64,000 bases of DNA from Chloranthus sessilifolius (lineage: Eukaryota; Streptophyta; Magnoliopsida; Chloranthales; Chloranthaceae), in NCBI GenBank assembly GCA_021018995.1, contig CM037586.1, positions 146,672,060 to 146,736,059 of the forward strand. Reading direction: 5' to 3'. Position numbers and translations under genes: made by a program. Positions 1 through 10,518 of the stretch are shown one piece after another. Positions within the stretch are counted from its first letter, which is position 1. Every line of letters begins with the position of its first letter. The notes beneath the pieces are model-generated. The model was not told where the DNA came from. It ran no database searches and worked only from the letters and a program-made list of their open reading frames with translations.

Positions 1-216
1 TGGCGAATCAATAAAATAGTCTTGAAATAGCCTCTGTTGGCTTTGCATAAAATCACGATTGATGAAGACACGTCCCAGAATAGAACCACGACATGCTTTG
101 CATTCTCTCTGGTCCTTCAATTGTTTTAGTGCCATAACAATTGTGGTTGCGGCCAATAACTCATCCTCGCCGTCGGAGTCTTCAACCAATATTTTGTAGA
201 CAGGATCGCTATACAT
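1..216 (-). CDS. PIF/Harbinger (HARBI1-like) transposase, N-terminal part
   Basis: Reading the minus strand from the ATG at 216-214 gives 72 uninterrupted codons that run off the window edge. The last third has RGSILGR, INRD and QRLFQDYF. This matches the conserved N-terminal block of plant PIF/Harbinger DDE nucleases (R-G-S-x-x-G-R ... I-N-R-D ... R-L-x-x-D-Y-F), which precedes the catalytic domain. The first part is an acidic stretch (EDSDGEDE) followed by a helix-like segment, also usual in these proteins. The catalytic DDE residues would lie beyond position 1 and cannot be judged. No stop is seen, so the visible part looks whole. The DNA upstream of the ATG holds repeats and a transposon-like end at 961, which fits an autonomous element seen from its 5' side. 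Family assignment is fairly secure; activity is unknown. Confidence 0.7.
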   Translation of the reverse strand, partial: MYSDPVYKILVEDSDGEDELLAATTIVMALKQLKDQRECKACRGSILGRVFINRDFMQSQQRLFQDYFIDSP

Positions 217-339
217 TTCAGCGAAAGTGAAGAATGAATAATATAGAGAAAAGATATAAGAAATTTTTGAAAAATAGCTAATTTTGTATGTAACAAAAAT
301 CACAATAGATTGACCTATTTTTATAGTTGAATATTTTTA

Positions 340-500
340 AATGAAAGAATATGACCGTTAGAAAAATATGACCGTTGGAGCAATTATAGTTGTTGGAGAA
401 TTCTAGCCGTTTGAGAATATCACCGTTGAAAAAATATGACCGTTAGAGAATTGTAGCCGTTTGAGAATATAACCGTTGGAGAACTATGATCGTTGGAGAA
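340..500. repeat. AACGG/CCGTT short-repeat zone in Harbinger leader
   Basis: At least eight copies of a degenerate 17-20-bp unit of the form ATATGACCGTTGGAGAA occur in tandem. Variants read GACCGTTAGA, GCCGTTTGAGA or AACCGTTGGAGA. The CCGTT motif is MYB-core-like, but no function can be shown from sequence. Confidence 0.7.
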
Positions 501-506
501 ATATAG

Positions 507-736
507 CTGGTTTTGGTTTTGGTAGGTTCAGTTTCGGTCTTCGGTTCGATTTCGGTTTTGGTTCGGTTCAATTTCGGTTTTCGGTTTTGGCTCGGTTCGG
601 TTTGGTTTCGGTTTTGGTTCGGTTTGGTTTCGGTTCTGGTTCGGTTCGGTTTCGGTTTTGGTTCGGTTCAATTCGGTTTCAGTTTTGGTTCGGTTCGATT
701 TTTGGTTTCGGGTTCGGTTTCGGTTTCAATTTTTAG
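507..736. repeat. TTCGGTTTTGG minisatellite
   Basis: About 230 bp are built from TTCGGTTTCGG, TTTTGGTTCGG and similar hexamer-based units. Open frames rich in Phe/Gly cross it only because the repeat lacks stop codons. The block sits inside the Harbinger leader. Similar GGTTCGGTTTGG-type tracts occur at 13880-14030 and, in complement, at 16030-16330. Confidence 0.8.
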
Positions 737-1083
737 TTCAGTTTAGAAAAATATGACCTTTAGAAAATATGAATATTTAAAAATTTGAGTGTTGGTAAAG
801 ATATAATAAAATAAGAATAAATAATAATATTTAATAAAAAAGAGTAGTTAAAATAGAGAATCTGTTGAAGTGTGTATTGAAAAAACAATAATTAAAATAG
901 AGAATGATAGCTAAAACGGTATTTAGCTACTCAAATATGACAATCGTTGCCGGAGATGCTCTAAGGCCTATTATTTTTTATTTCAAAAGCTCAAAGGGAC
1001 AGTTGCTCCCCAAGCCGGCTACTTGGCTCAGCGCACTATTTCTCTTTTGGAAGGCTCCAACATAAATGTTAAACTCTTACAAA

Positions 1084-1478
1084 CAGAGGTCTCAATGGGC
1101 CGGGCGCGCCTACTTGAGTTGGGTCAGGCCATGTTCAAGTTTAATGTAATCAGCCTCTTGGAACTAGCCCATACTCGACCCAATTAAACAATTGGGCTGG
1201 GTCTGGCTATCCCATTTCTTAATTGGGCCTACTTACCTTATCCCCTACTCAAGTCATGGCAAACTGGGCTGCAGGCTGGCTCAATAATTTCTATATAAAT
1301 TGTTTAAATTCATCGTGTCAAGTAGGGTCTTAAACCAGGCGATTGTAACCTGGACTCGTGGAACTAGCCCATACAGGACTAATCGGAAGTCAGCATGATT
1401 ATTAATTAGGCCTGCCTACCCTAGCCCAAACTCGGCTCATGGCGGGGCGGGGCGGGGCTGGACTGGGCTCAAGCCCTG
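1084..1478. repeat. GGGCC-rich dispersed repeat, possible hAT-type relic
   Basis: The segment is dense in GGGCC/GGCCC and GGGCTGG motifs, like the element at 11298-11691. It starts CAGAGGT near 1084 and ends with the complement of CAGGGCTTGAG near 1478, so short hAT-like ends are possible. No matching 8-bp flanks are seen. A GC-rich run (GGCGGGGC repeated) lies near 1442-1460. Confidence 0.35.
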
Positions 1479-1589
1479 CAGTTTTAGAGCTGTATATTTG
1501 GGTTTTTTTTTCTTCTGAAAAAACATTTTGGATATAATTTTTTTAACCCTTTTAGTTTTATACCATTATATGTGAGCAGGATCTGCGCT

Positions 1590-2205
1590 GGTTTTAATTA
1601 TCGGTCGAGACGGATACACATCGGCCGATATGTATAGGTCTTGGCCTGACCCGATACGATACATGCACTCTGATATAAGTTCCAATATCTGTTGATATCG
1701 GCCACATTGGCCCATTTTGGCCGATATCTACCGACATGACTGATATGAATCGGGCATAATGCCCAGACCCTCCAGCCAAAATGTTTTATATTGTTGTTAG
1801 GTTTTTTTATACTTTTTAAATGTTTTAAAATAACATTTATTTTACTATATATTTTTAATTTTTGATTTATTATAATTTAAAAATTAGACGGAGATCGCAC
1901 ACATTTCAAATCTGATCAGTCCTGTTTCAAGTTTGTTGGCCGATCGACCTCATTTCATGGGTTGTTCAGTACCTGCATTTTTTCTAGAATTATCTATTGG
2001 GAAAGTAGATCAGCCACGAAACGAGTCTCAGGGGACTATTTTTTAATTTTTTTTAATAATTAAAATAATTTTTTCTTAATGTTTCTTAAATTTTAAAATT
2101 TTTAATTAAAAGAAAAGGCATATTGGTCGGTTTTGCCAATATATGATATGCCCGCTACGTATCGGCTTGTGGCTAAGCCGATATGCCCGATTCATATTTT
2201 CAAAT
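1590..2205. repeat. CGATA/TATCGG-rich non-autonomous repeat
   Basis: Clusters of ATCGGCCGATA, CCGATACGATAC and related palindromic words occur at 1600-1760 and again in opposite sense at 2120-2200. They flank AT-rich DNA. This resembles a decayed TIR element with repetitive termini. A related cluster is at 12545-12770. No target duplication was found. Confidence 0.35.
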
Positions 2206-2790
2206 CCTTTTATTGAGATGAAAAAAATTATATTTTCAAAATGGAAGATGCCTATTGTAGAGTGGTACTGATAATCAGTGGCGGAACCACATGTAAGCGT
2301 GTGGGGGCGAGCGCCCTCACATAAAACCCCGAAACCCCAAAAAATAAAATATGTTTCTCTTTTAAATGCCTTAGTAACCCCTACTCATTATATATAAAAA
2401 AAAACCTACTCCTAACTCCCGGCCCTGACACGCCCTCTCCCTACTCTAATTGCCGCCCGCCCTCTCTCGACGGTCTCCCGCCTCTTGCTCAAATAACCTT
2501 CAAATGTTTTAGATCAATCTTCCTTTAGCTCATTTATTTTTGTCCAGAAGGTAGAGCCTTAGAATTACACATTTTTTTATGCACAAGCTCGTCCGTAAAA
2601 GTTCACTTTGCTTGAAATATTTTGGTTCTCAAACTATCGATACATTTACCAAGGCTATCATTAAGTTAAAGGCACCTCATTGATGGATTCAAAGTGTTGG
2701 CCATCCGCACCATCAAAATGATAGATCATAAGTTGAAAGGCATGGACCCAAAAATCAATTTTTTTTTAGAGGTTTTTACCATCCGATTTG

Positions 2791-2873
2791 TGCACTCTAA
2801 TATCAACCATTGTGTCTATTTTTAATGGCCGATATTCAAATTCGCCAATCTGATGGTTCACAACCACTTATGG
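2791..2873. repeat. Short palindromic repeat, family B copy 1
   Basis: The left arm ACCATCCGATTTGTG...ATATCAACCATT pairs with the inverted right arm ending CAATCTGATGGTTCAC. The same arm sequence recurs as a palindrome at 5171-5259, so this is a dispersed foldback family. Confidence 0.5.
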
Positions 2874-4052
2874 ACATAATTTTTTGACTAAAACACTTTT
2901 CAATGATAAATTGCCTCCTAAACCATTTAGATCGATCATAAATCGATGTCAATGACATATTAGGAAACCACACTTTAATGGTATGAAATAAAAAAATTTT
3001 AATTTAGTATTAGTAGATCGTTTAAACACCAAATGGTGTTAAACGTCTGTCAGGAACCCATATCCCTTCAGCTAATTATCAAAAGGAGAAAAGGGAGGGT
3101 TGTAGGATCAATTGTAGCTAACTCGAGATTCGAAATTAATTTTAATAGGTTGGGTCGAATTTAACAAAAAAATAGGGTAACGTTATTTACACTTGTTAAA
3201 CTAAATTTGCGAAGAATGCACGCAATTCCACCATAAAAATCTATTGATTATATTGAATCAGATGATGCAAATGTTTTTCATCCCAATCTTTCACGCAATA
3301 ATTCTTGAGTTCATGGCGTACCTATTAGCCAGTCATATGTTGATTCCATGTGGCAAACATACCCAAAAGGGGCCGTTTGATAAGTATGCCCATAATCACG
3401 ATCACTTTTAGAGATGTGTGCCGTGTGGAATCACGATCTGACTGTTTAATAGGTGCTCCATGATTTCAAGATTTATTGTGTGGAAGAGTGGGATGAAAAA
3501 TGATCTCTATCGTTTGATTCAAGCCGGTCTGATTTTTATGATGGAAATATGTGTGTTCATCATAGGTTTAACGAGTATAAATAACGCTACCCATATTTAT
3601 ATGAGTATCTTTACTACCCATATTTATACGAGTATCTTTGTTTGCGCTTACTTCCGAAACCTACTGCAACCCATTGACATCTTGAGATCAGACAATGCAG
3701 ATTATTTTTCGGGCCAATCTTCCACACAATGTGACATCCATTTCGAGGATCAGGTGTCATATAACTTGGACAAGTTCGATGAGCCTATGAGGTACCACTC
3801 AAAAAATTTAGGCATGATCCAATACATATCTACCATTGAAAATGTGGTGTAAGGTGCTCAAATTCAATGCATCAAACTATGTCAGTGTTATTGTGTCATT
3901 GACCCATCAAATTCCAAACACCCATTTTCGGCCCGCCTAACTAAATTGACGTGAAATTCAAGTTAATTAAGGTCCCAGACACACATTAACATACTGAGGA
4001 AGCTTGTAATGACATCACATGAGATCCTCCAAAGTGAGGCGAAATCTCAGTG

Positions 4053-4217
4053 CAATGATCAAAATTTCGGTTTTTGTTTCAGTTTCGGAAGGGATCGAAA
4101 CCGAAATTTTGGCCGACAATTTCAATCCCATACATTTGATGACCGAAATTTCGGTCCCAAATTATCGGTTCGGTGGGGACCACAACTGATAATTTCGGCC
4201 AAAATTTTGATCCTTGG
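4053..4217. mobile_element. Nested 165-bp MITE with TIRs and 7-bp duplication
   Basis: The left end reads CAATGATCAAAATTTCGG and the reverse-complemented right end CCAAGGATCAAAATTTTGG, so the terminal repeat is about 18 bp. CTCAGTG occurs directly on both sides (4046-4052 and 4218-4224). The interior is rich in GAAATTTCGG palindromes. It lies inside the hAT-type element at 2276-4439 and is therefore younger than that insertion. Confidence 0.75.
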
Positions 4218-4447
4218 CTCAGTGTTCATGATTTTTTAGGCAAAATTATAACACAAGAGAATCATTTACTTGCGTGCTTTAATGTATTTATTTTTGTTTC
4301 ACACGAGTTCTTACCTCCTGAATTTCTTATTTGGATTAGACAGGTGCGAGAGTGCTATAAATAAACAATATAATTTGTAAACAATTAAATATAATTTATC
4401 TTGCGCCCCGGCTGGATGAAAATCCTGATTCCACCACTCCTGATAAT

Positions 4448-5170
4448 ATGAGAATACTAATAAAAAAAGCAAATCAAAGTCTTTTATTTTAAGATCATGA
4501 GCATCAAAGTCCTATCGATTCATTCTCAAAATAAAGTAAAAATTCCCCTCCCCCGTTCTATCTCTACAATATCTCTTAATCTTTAGGTACGTTCCTTTCG
4601 GTGTAAATGTACCATATTACAGGGAAAACTTACAATATTACTCAAATAGTTTGATTTTTTTACTATAAGGATTGGTCATTTTACCGTGTTTTCTTGTGAA
4701 TTGTGCCATCAAAAGTACTTATAATTTTATTTTGACTTATGAGGGATATGGCTCATAAAACTAAAATATTACTTACAAAAGTATTAACAGACATAATATC
4801 AATTCTATTTTTTATAAAAAGTAAATTTTACAAGCTTATTTTATGGTGAAATGAACATATTTTTTATATGAGAAAAAGTAAATTTACATGTAATTCAGTC
4901 AGCATAATTTTATTGGGAAAGTGATTTTTACGGGGAAGACTATAATAAACAGAATATACCTTTTATCTCTTTCCCACTAACCACACTTACAAGTGCATTA
5001 CATTAATTGGAATTTTAATTGTAAAGGTTTTACAAGAGAGAATCTTACATCATTGAAGAGTGATTATCATTTTACCATGTGGTCAACATCTTTCATCAAG
5101 CTAAATTTTCTAAGTGGTAATCTATCATTGGAAGATGACTCGGCTCGAAGAAATAAGTCTATAAGTGGAT
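4448..5170. other. No gene seen; AT-rich spacer
   Basis: The region is AT-rich with many stops in all frames. The few short open frames lack recognisable motifs. Confidence 0.6.
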
Positions 5171-5259
5171 GTGAACCATCTGATTGATGAATTTTGATAT
5201 CAATCATTAAAATTGAAAACAATGGTTGATATTAAAATTCACAGATCAGATGGTTTAAA
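5171..5259. repeat. Short palindromic repeat, family B copy 2
   Basis: GAACCATCTGATTGATGAA ... ATATCAATCATT is followed by the inverse arm AATGGTTGATATT ... CAGATCAGATGGTTT. Arms of about 40 bp are separated by fewer than 10 bp. It is homologous to the palindrome at 2791-2873. Confidence 0.55.
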
Positions 5260-5399
5260 TCTTCCAAAAACACCATTTTCGAGCATGTTGCACTTCAATC
5301 CAATTAAGATCTATTACTTTAACGGTATGGATCACCCATATTTTAAATCATTGATCGTAAATAATCATTTAAAAGCCATTTTAGTGTTTAAATGAAAAT

Positions 5400-5750
5400 C
5401 AAGAGGGTCGGGCCTTTTATAAAGGAGTGACTAGTCTACTAACATCTAGAATTATATCGTTGCACCCAATTTTCAAGAAAGACGATTTTTAGGACTTGTG
5501 CAATGTGAAAACATTATCTAGGCAATCTGATTTAAAAATCATAATCTAAAGATCACATGATTCAAGTCAACTATTAATTCATATGATAGACTTTCACAAT
5601 GTTGAATCATATGATAGACATTGTGTTTCATGCTAATCCTTTTATGGCAAAGATCTTTACATCTCAGCCTTAAAATAAGCTGACTTAAATAGTGTTTTTG
5701 TGGGACATGTCTAAAAAATATCAAATCTCTTTTAAATAAGGTGCAGCAGC
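5400..5750 (+). repeat. Dispersed repeat, copy 1 (partner at 9390-9665)
   Basis: Shared words in the same order and orientation with 9390-9665 include TGCAATGTGAAA, CATCTGATTTAAAA/CAATCTGATTTAAAA, TGTTTCATGC and GACTTA(A/G)AT. The two copies flank the 6256-9355 LTR element at a distance. They are diverged MITE-like copies, not LTRs. Confidence 0.5.
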
Positions 5751-5792
5751 ACAGTTTTTAGGTGCAAGTAGCTGCTCCCATTTATTCACTTC

Positions 5793-6245
5793 TGCATATC
5801 AGTATGGGTACCTCTATTTGTGCCAACTGCCAACCATATTTATGGGGGCTCCAATATTGGAAAACCCATTGGTTGGTTTGAATTTGATGGTGGGGATCAT
5901 TTTTTACCCTAATCATTCAAATGATGGATCTTGAGACCATAGGCGTGCTATCAAACGGTCACCTTTTTATTCACGTGACACAAGTCCCCAAAAGGTGGCC
6001 CTAAAATCATGTGGCAGACATCATGCTCAAACGTGATTTTAGGGCCACCTTTTGGGGATCTGTGCCACCTGGAGTGAAAATGACTTTCTATTGGTACAAT
6101 CATGATCTCAAAGTCATTGTGTGAAAGATTAGAGCGAAAAACGATCTCCACCATCAAATTCAAAGTGATCAATTGGTTTTTAGTGTTAGTGCCCTCATAA
6201 ATATGGTTAGCATGAATAGAGTTACCCTATCAGTATATGTATGGC
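5793..6245. mobile_element. Foldback element (family A)
   Basis: The whole segment is a large imperfect palindrome of about 450 bp. The central arms are near-perfect: the 25 bp from TCCCCAAAAGG to CTAAAATCA at about 5985-6009 recur inverted at about 6034-6058. The outer arms also pair, for example AACCATATTTATG near 5832 with its inverse near 6195-6210, and GAATTTGATGGTGG near 5880 with its inverse near 6150. Relatives sharing the GATGGAGATCG...CACTCCAATCTTC core lie at 14472-14820 and 14861-15258. No coding capacity. The non-autonomous LTR element begins about 10 bp to its right. Confidence 0.7.
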
Positions 6246-6255
6246 AGGTGAGCCA

Positions 6256-6814
6256 TGTTGGATATTTAAAAGTTCTTTAAACTTATCTTTTCCCAAGAGG
6301 TGTGTCTCATCATAGTTATGTGTCTTTTCAATTAAAGTGTCTTTTTCAAAGTTACGTGTCCTTTTAAAAGAAGTGCCTTTCCAAAGTAGTGTGTTTTTCA
6401 AAAGATGTGTCTTTCCAAAGCGGTGTGTCTTTTTCGAAAAGATGTCTGTAGCACATTTTCATAAGAAAATGATGTATTAATACGCCACTTGATTTCTATT
6501 TAATGAATCTAAAATCATTGTTTTTTTAACAACTACATTGAAGTTTCCCTTCTCTCTGGTTATGTCTTTAAAGGTCTTGATCAAAGCGTTCTTGCAATAT
6601 TTAATTTTCGGATAGCGTGAACGGATTCACCAAATCCTTCACAAGAATACTCAGCTGATTCGTTGTATCCTGGAATCAATTTACCAGTAACCTGTTGGTG
6701 ACCACTTTGTCGAAGTGGTGGGGGCAAATATTAGTTTAAAGACAACAATATTTCTCGTACCTTGGACCGGTTCCCTGTATTATTTCGAGTCAACATTTCA
6801 CATTTTTTCTAATA
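6256..6814 (+). repeat. 5' LTR of non-autonomous copia element
   Basis: It starts TGTTGGATATTTAAAAG. It contains repeated GTGTCTTT-type words (6300-6440), then TTGTATCCTGGAATCAA and GGTGGGGGCAAATATTAG. That same word order occurs near the end of the LTR of the copia element at 21711. Direct copy at 8833-9355. Confidence 0.8.
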
Positions 6815-8832
6815 ATTTTAAACCAATATTTAAATGAGTTATAGCTGAAAAATTGGGATGCCGAAATCTATTACGGAGCACTATAGTGACGCACCCATCT
6901 TATAGCATAGAGATCGTTTTTGTACTTGAAATTCTCTATTTCATGTAGAGAAATACGCCATGTAGTTGAGAGCGATGATAACTCGTCTGAGCATACTATT
7001 GGATTTGAGGCGATATTTTAGATTTGGGTGGTTATTGTGTCTTGTTGCAATAAGTGGAAGTCTAGAGCGTGAGAATGTTGTAGTTGGCCAAAGAGATTAA
7101 ACTATTTCATAAAGTTGATTTATGTTTCATTCTAATAACGGGTAAGTAGAATTTAACTTCATTTATTATTATTATTTTTCAATTTGATTGTGTCGTCTCC
7201 AAGACATATGCAATTATACTTAGGATTTGTTTTAATATTTGAAGAAGTACGGAATGTGGCACTTATTTCAAACATTAGGTTTACAAAATTTCTTATTAAT
7301 TCAAGGATTATAGAGGCATGCCATTCAACTATTATGATGCATGACAATCCTAATCATCAAGATGGTTAGAATCCAATGACATGATTTTGAATAAATCAAA
7401 TGTGTCAATGATGAGATGATTGTTGGACTACTTTGATAGATCTAACATATGTATCATATTGTTAAAAGTGGACATATTGTTTTCCTATTATTTATGTTGG
7501 GGGAGGGGGTTGACCCATTGAATGAGTGACATGAAAACTTGATAAATCTTTGTTGAGATGAGATTTAACATTTATGTGTTTAAATGAGATCACATACGTA
7601 CGATTTTAATCAAATGACCGAATTTAGCTCTATGGTCATTGAATGGCCTTGATCGATTGGGCATGGCGTTGAATCATTAACAATGATCAAATGCCCATAT
7701 TACCAAAAAGATTGGTAGGATCATTTATAGATATTTAAATAATTATGATTAGATTATCATATATATATTTTAAATATCTTAATTATGATGAGATTTAACA
7801 ATATCTTAAAATAATTAAGATATTTAAATAATTAAATATCTTAATTATTTTAAGGAACATAATTATTTTATTTCAAGCATACATGAAACTCTAATATCTT
7901 CCATTACATGAATATTCTATTGCATTGAGTTCATTAAGAAGTGAATTGAGCAGAAATGCTAAAAATATTTTTAAGAAGATAATGAATTTTGATTTGAAAA
8001 TCTAAATTATTTGAAGATGATTTCCTTTTAATAAAGGAAGTCACAACTTAAAATCTCGTTGCGTGTGTTGTTTGTACTGTCTCGCAAAAGAAGTTAAAAA
8101 ATAGTTATGAATCTTATTGAGTATGTTATTTGTATTAAAATAGGTTGAGAAATGAAGTGATTTAAGGGTCTATTGGTAAACGTACCAATAAAGATTAAGT
8201 CAAAACTTCTAAATTTTCTATGAAACCTATTTCTTTGTTAATGAACAAGAAAACAAATAATATATGATTTTAGGCAGAAATGTTTAGAGAAACACTTTAT
8301 ATGTTGATAATTGCAATTATGAGCACTTATGAAAAATATTAGCCTAAAAGAAGAATCGGGATGAGTTTAAAGTCATGTACCTAAACAGTCACTTATGATG
8401 GGAATCCTACCTAATATTTGTTTGGTCAATATTTAGGTTCAAAGGAAATAACAAGTCGAAAATCTGTGACGGATAAAGGGACACTGTATTGATGAGAATT
8501 AAATTAAATATCTTAGGAAATGTAGTATTTTACCTGTAATGGATAAGGAGAGGTTGAACATTGCTCTTAATAGATGCTATAATACTATGTTTTGAGATGT
8601 TAAAGTTACAGGGGCATCTCTTATAAGTCTACCTATATAAGTGTGAGAGTGGAGCCGCTTTCAATGAAACATGACTTTATCTCATAATCGCTTATGAAAA
8701 TCAGGGTACTAATGACCTTGACAAACTTTGAGTTATTTCTACTAAAGTGAAAATTCAAGTCTGTAAGACATTTTCATTTATGCAAATATTTATGGCTTTG
8801 CTTTGATTTAAAACTTTTAAATAGTGGGGGAT

Positions 8833-9355
8833 TGTTGGATACTTAAAAGTTCTTTAAACTTGCCTTTTTCCAAGATGTGTGTCTTATTATAGTTATGTGT
8901 CTTGTCAATTGAAGTGACTTTTCAAAGTTATGTGTCCTTTCAAAAGAGTGTCTTTCCAAAGTGGTGTGTCTTTTCCGAAGGGATGCCTGTAGCACATTTT
9001 CATAGGAAAATGATGCATCAACACACTACTTAATTTCTATTTAAAGAATCTAAAATTAATTTTATTTTAACAACTACATTACATTCTCCCTTCTCTTTGA
9101 TTCTGTCATTAAAGGTCTTGATCAGAGCGTTCTTGCAATGTTTAGTATTCGGAAAGAGTTAACGGATTCACCAAATCCTTCATAAGAATACACAACTGAT
9201 TTATTATATCCTGAAACCAGTTTGTCGGTAACTTGTTGATGACCACTTTGTTAAAGTGGTGGGGGCAAATATTAGTTTAAAGATGACAATATTTTTCATG
9301 TCTCAGACCGGTTCCCTGTATTATTTCGGATTGACATTTCACATTTTTTCCAACA
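8833..9355 (+). repeat. 3' LTR of non-autonomous copia element
   Basis: Direct repeat of 6256-6814, with many substitutions and small length changes. It ends CCAACA, giving TG...CA ends with a short TGTTGG/CCAACA inverted terminus. Confidence 0.8.
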
Positions 9356-9389
9356 AGTCATAACTTGCATACATATATTAGGCCCTTGC

Positions 9390-9665
9390 ACAGCATTTAA
9401 AAGAACTGATATTTTGGAATTTGGAGAACTTTGCAATGTGAAATTACTAACTAAGCCATCTGATTTAAAAGTAATGATCTAAATATCTTTGGTAAAAAAT
9501 AGATTTTTATCATACATAATTTAATGTAGTCAAAGACCATAATATAATAGAGATAGATGTTTCATGCCATCTTTTGCATCAAAGAGCTTAGATCATAACC
9601 ATAATTATATGGCTTATATGACTTAGATGATGTTTCCATGCCTCACAGGTGTCAAAATACAAGAC
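9390..9665 (+). repeat. Dispersed repeat, copy 2 (partner at 5400-5750)
   Basis: See the copy at 5400-5750: the same words occur in the same order, with clear divergence. No gene is visible. Confidence 0.5.
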
Positions 9666-10176
9666 TTGAACCGGGATAAAGAAATGAAAGAGAAAAACAG
9701 ATTATGGGTGGAAAAGAACTATGTCCTATCACCCCACCTCTCAAATCAACGGAACGTAGATGAGCCGGAGTTAAAACTTAAAAGACAATCTGGAATAATA
9801 ACTTAATAAAACTAAACCCTTGTGGAATCATTTCACAACATAGGCAACTGACTCCAAATTAACACTCTAGTGAAGACGAGAACCAGCACCAACATTAAAC
9901 TATTAGGCATTGCATTTCTAGAAGGCCAAAAATTTCGTACATGTAAATAGGTGCTTCTATATCCTAGACAAACTCATGAGACTTTTGCCTCCTCCTTCCG
10001 CTTTCGTAGCATTAGCACAGTTAAAGTCTTCATCCCCTGCTCGTGTCCCACCTCCTCCTCCTCTGCCTCCCCACTTTCACTGCGAGCCCAATCATATAAC
10101 CAACAAGAAGGCAAAGTCTCCATTTTTGCTTAGCAAAACTCGGAAAAGTTTTTTTTTTTTTTTCTAAATTCCTTCA
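9666..10176 (+). promoter_or_regulatory. Upstream region of the 10177 gene
   Basis: There is no coding signal. The last 200 bp show pyrimidine-rich patches (CTCCTCCTTCC near 9988, CCTCCTCCTCCTCTGCC near 10050), common in plant core promoters and 5' leaders. A weak TATA-like CATATAACC lies about 80 bp before the ATG, and a run of about 18 T ends shortly before it. The promoter role is inferred from position. Confidence 0.35.
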
Positions 10177-10494
10177 ATGGAGTCGGAGAAGGAAATTACC
10201 AAGAAGACGAGAGACTTCTCAGTGGATGAAACAGAGCGTGGGCAAACATTGGCGGCTTGCGTGTGTTTATTGTTGGTAAGCGTTGTTGGGGGGGTGCTAC
10301 TGGCGTGGTGGGGGATCGCGTACCATCGAGCAAATGAGCGGTTGTGGATGGTGCCGATTGGCCTGATTTTGTTAGGGACGCCCCTAGTTGTTTGGTTCTC
10401 TATCATTGCTTCGGACTTTTGTGGGAGGTTGGAGGTTCGCTTTTCTAGTAGTCCCATTGTACCTGGGGCTTCCATTGAGGACCCAGAAAATTGA
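10177..10494 (+). CDS. Small two-transmembrane plant protein, uncharacterised
   Basis: This is a single open frame of 105 codons with a good start context (TTCAATGG). Residues 1-24 are charged and hydrophilic (MESEKEITKKTRDFSVDETERG). Then come two hydrophobic segments of about 22 residues, roughly 27-48 (ACVCLLLVSVVGGVLLAWW) and 57-80 (WMVPIGLILLGTPLVVWFS), joined by a short loop (AYHRANER). A hydrophilic tail of about 25 residues ends in PEN. The shape is an integral membrane protein with both ends on the same side. It resembles small uncharacterised plant membrane proteins with a conserved ERG...WMVP pattern, but I know no function. It is more GC-rich than its surroundings, has no internal stop and needs no intron, so I regard it as the one probably functional host gene here. 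A palindromic MITE begins about 25 bp after the stop. Confidence 0.7.
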   Translation: MESEKEITKKTRDFSVDETERGQTLAACVCLLLVSVVGGVLLAWWGIAYHRANERLWMVPIGLILLGTPLVVWFSIIASDFCGRLEVRFSSSPIVPGASIEDPEN

Positions 10495-10518
10495 TTGGAG
10501 AAAGGACTAGTGTTTTTT

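Larger units (their letters stand above)
1..961 (-). mobile_element. PIF/Harbinger DNA transposon, 5' terminal portion
   Basis: The element would be read on the minus strand. It begins at 961, where the reverse complement reads GAGCATCTCCGGCAACG. A GAGCATCTCC-type terminus is common in plant Harbinger elements and their MITEs. The next three bases, 962-964, are TAA, the 3-bp target site type of this superfamily. The 5' leader of about 745 bp is AT-rich at the end and contains two short-repeat zones before the transposase ATG at 216. The other end lies outside the window, so the second terminal repeat and target duplication cannot be compared. Confidence 0.55.
2276..4439. mobile_element. hAT-type element with 8-bp target duplication
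   Basis: The 8-bp direct repeat CTGATAAT flanks it exactly at 2268-2275 and 4440-4447. The left end reads CAGTGGCGGAACCAC and the right end, reverse-complemented, GAGTGGTGGAATCAG. That gives a degenerate 15-bp terminal inverted repeat of the CAGTGGCGGA type often seen on plant hAT relatives. An 8-bp duplication fits the hAT superfamily. The 2.16-kb interior has no recognisable transposase. The longest frame (3460-3852, plus strand) matches nothing I know. The interior also contains other repeats, among them a nested MITE at 4053-4217 and a palindrome at 2791-2873, so it looks like a composite non-autonomous copy. Confidence 0.75.
6256..9355 (+). mobile_element. Non-autonomous copia-type LTR retrotransposon (fossil)
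   Basis: Two direct LTRs bound it: 6256-6814 and 8833-9355. They start TGTTGG; the right one ends CCAACA. Flanking 5-mers are AGCCA (6251-6255) and AGTCA (9356-9360), a target duplication with one change. A purine-rich tract GTGGGGGA sits just before the right LTR. The 2-kb interior has no gag or pol that I can recognise. Its 3' part (about 8385-8720) matches the untranslated 3' region of the copia element at 21711-27760. The LTRs differ at many positions, so it is old. It is broken or was always non-coding. Confidence 0.75.

Noticed and set aside
476-746. Phe/Gly-rich proteins
   Set aside because: They are translations of the TTCGGTTTTGG minisatellite.
3460-3852. 130-codon frame inside the hAT-type element as a transposase
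   Set aside because: It has no hAT motifs (no BED zinc finger, no dimerisation block), low-complexity repeats (CCCATATTTATAYGAGTATC) occur inside, and composition is that of spacer DNA.
4009-4239. 76-codon frame
   Set aside because: It is a read-through of the 165-bp MITE at 4053-4217 with its GAAATTTCGG palindromes.
5400-9665. Homologous repeats at 5400-5750 and 9390-9665 as outer LTRs of one larger element
   Set aside because: They lack TG...CA ends and clean borders. The real LTR pair (6256-6814, 8833-9355) with its own target duplication lies between them.
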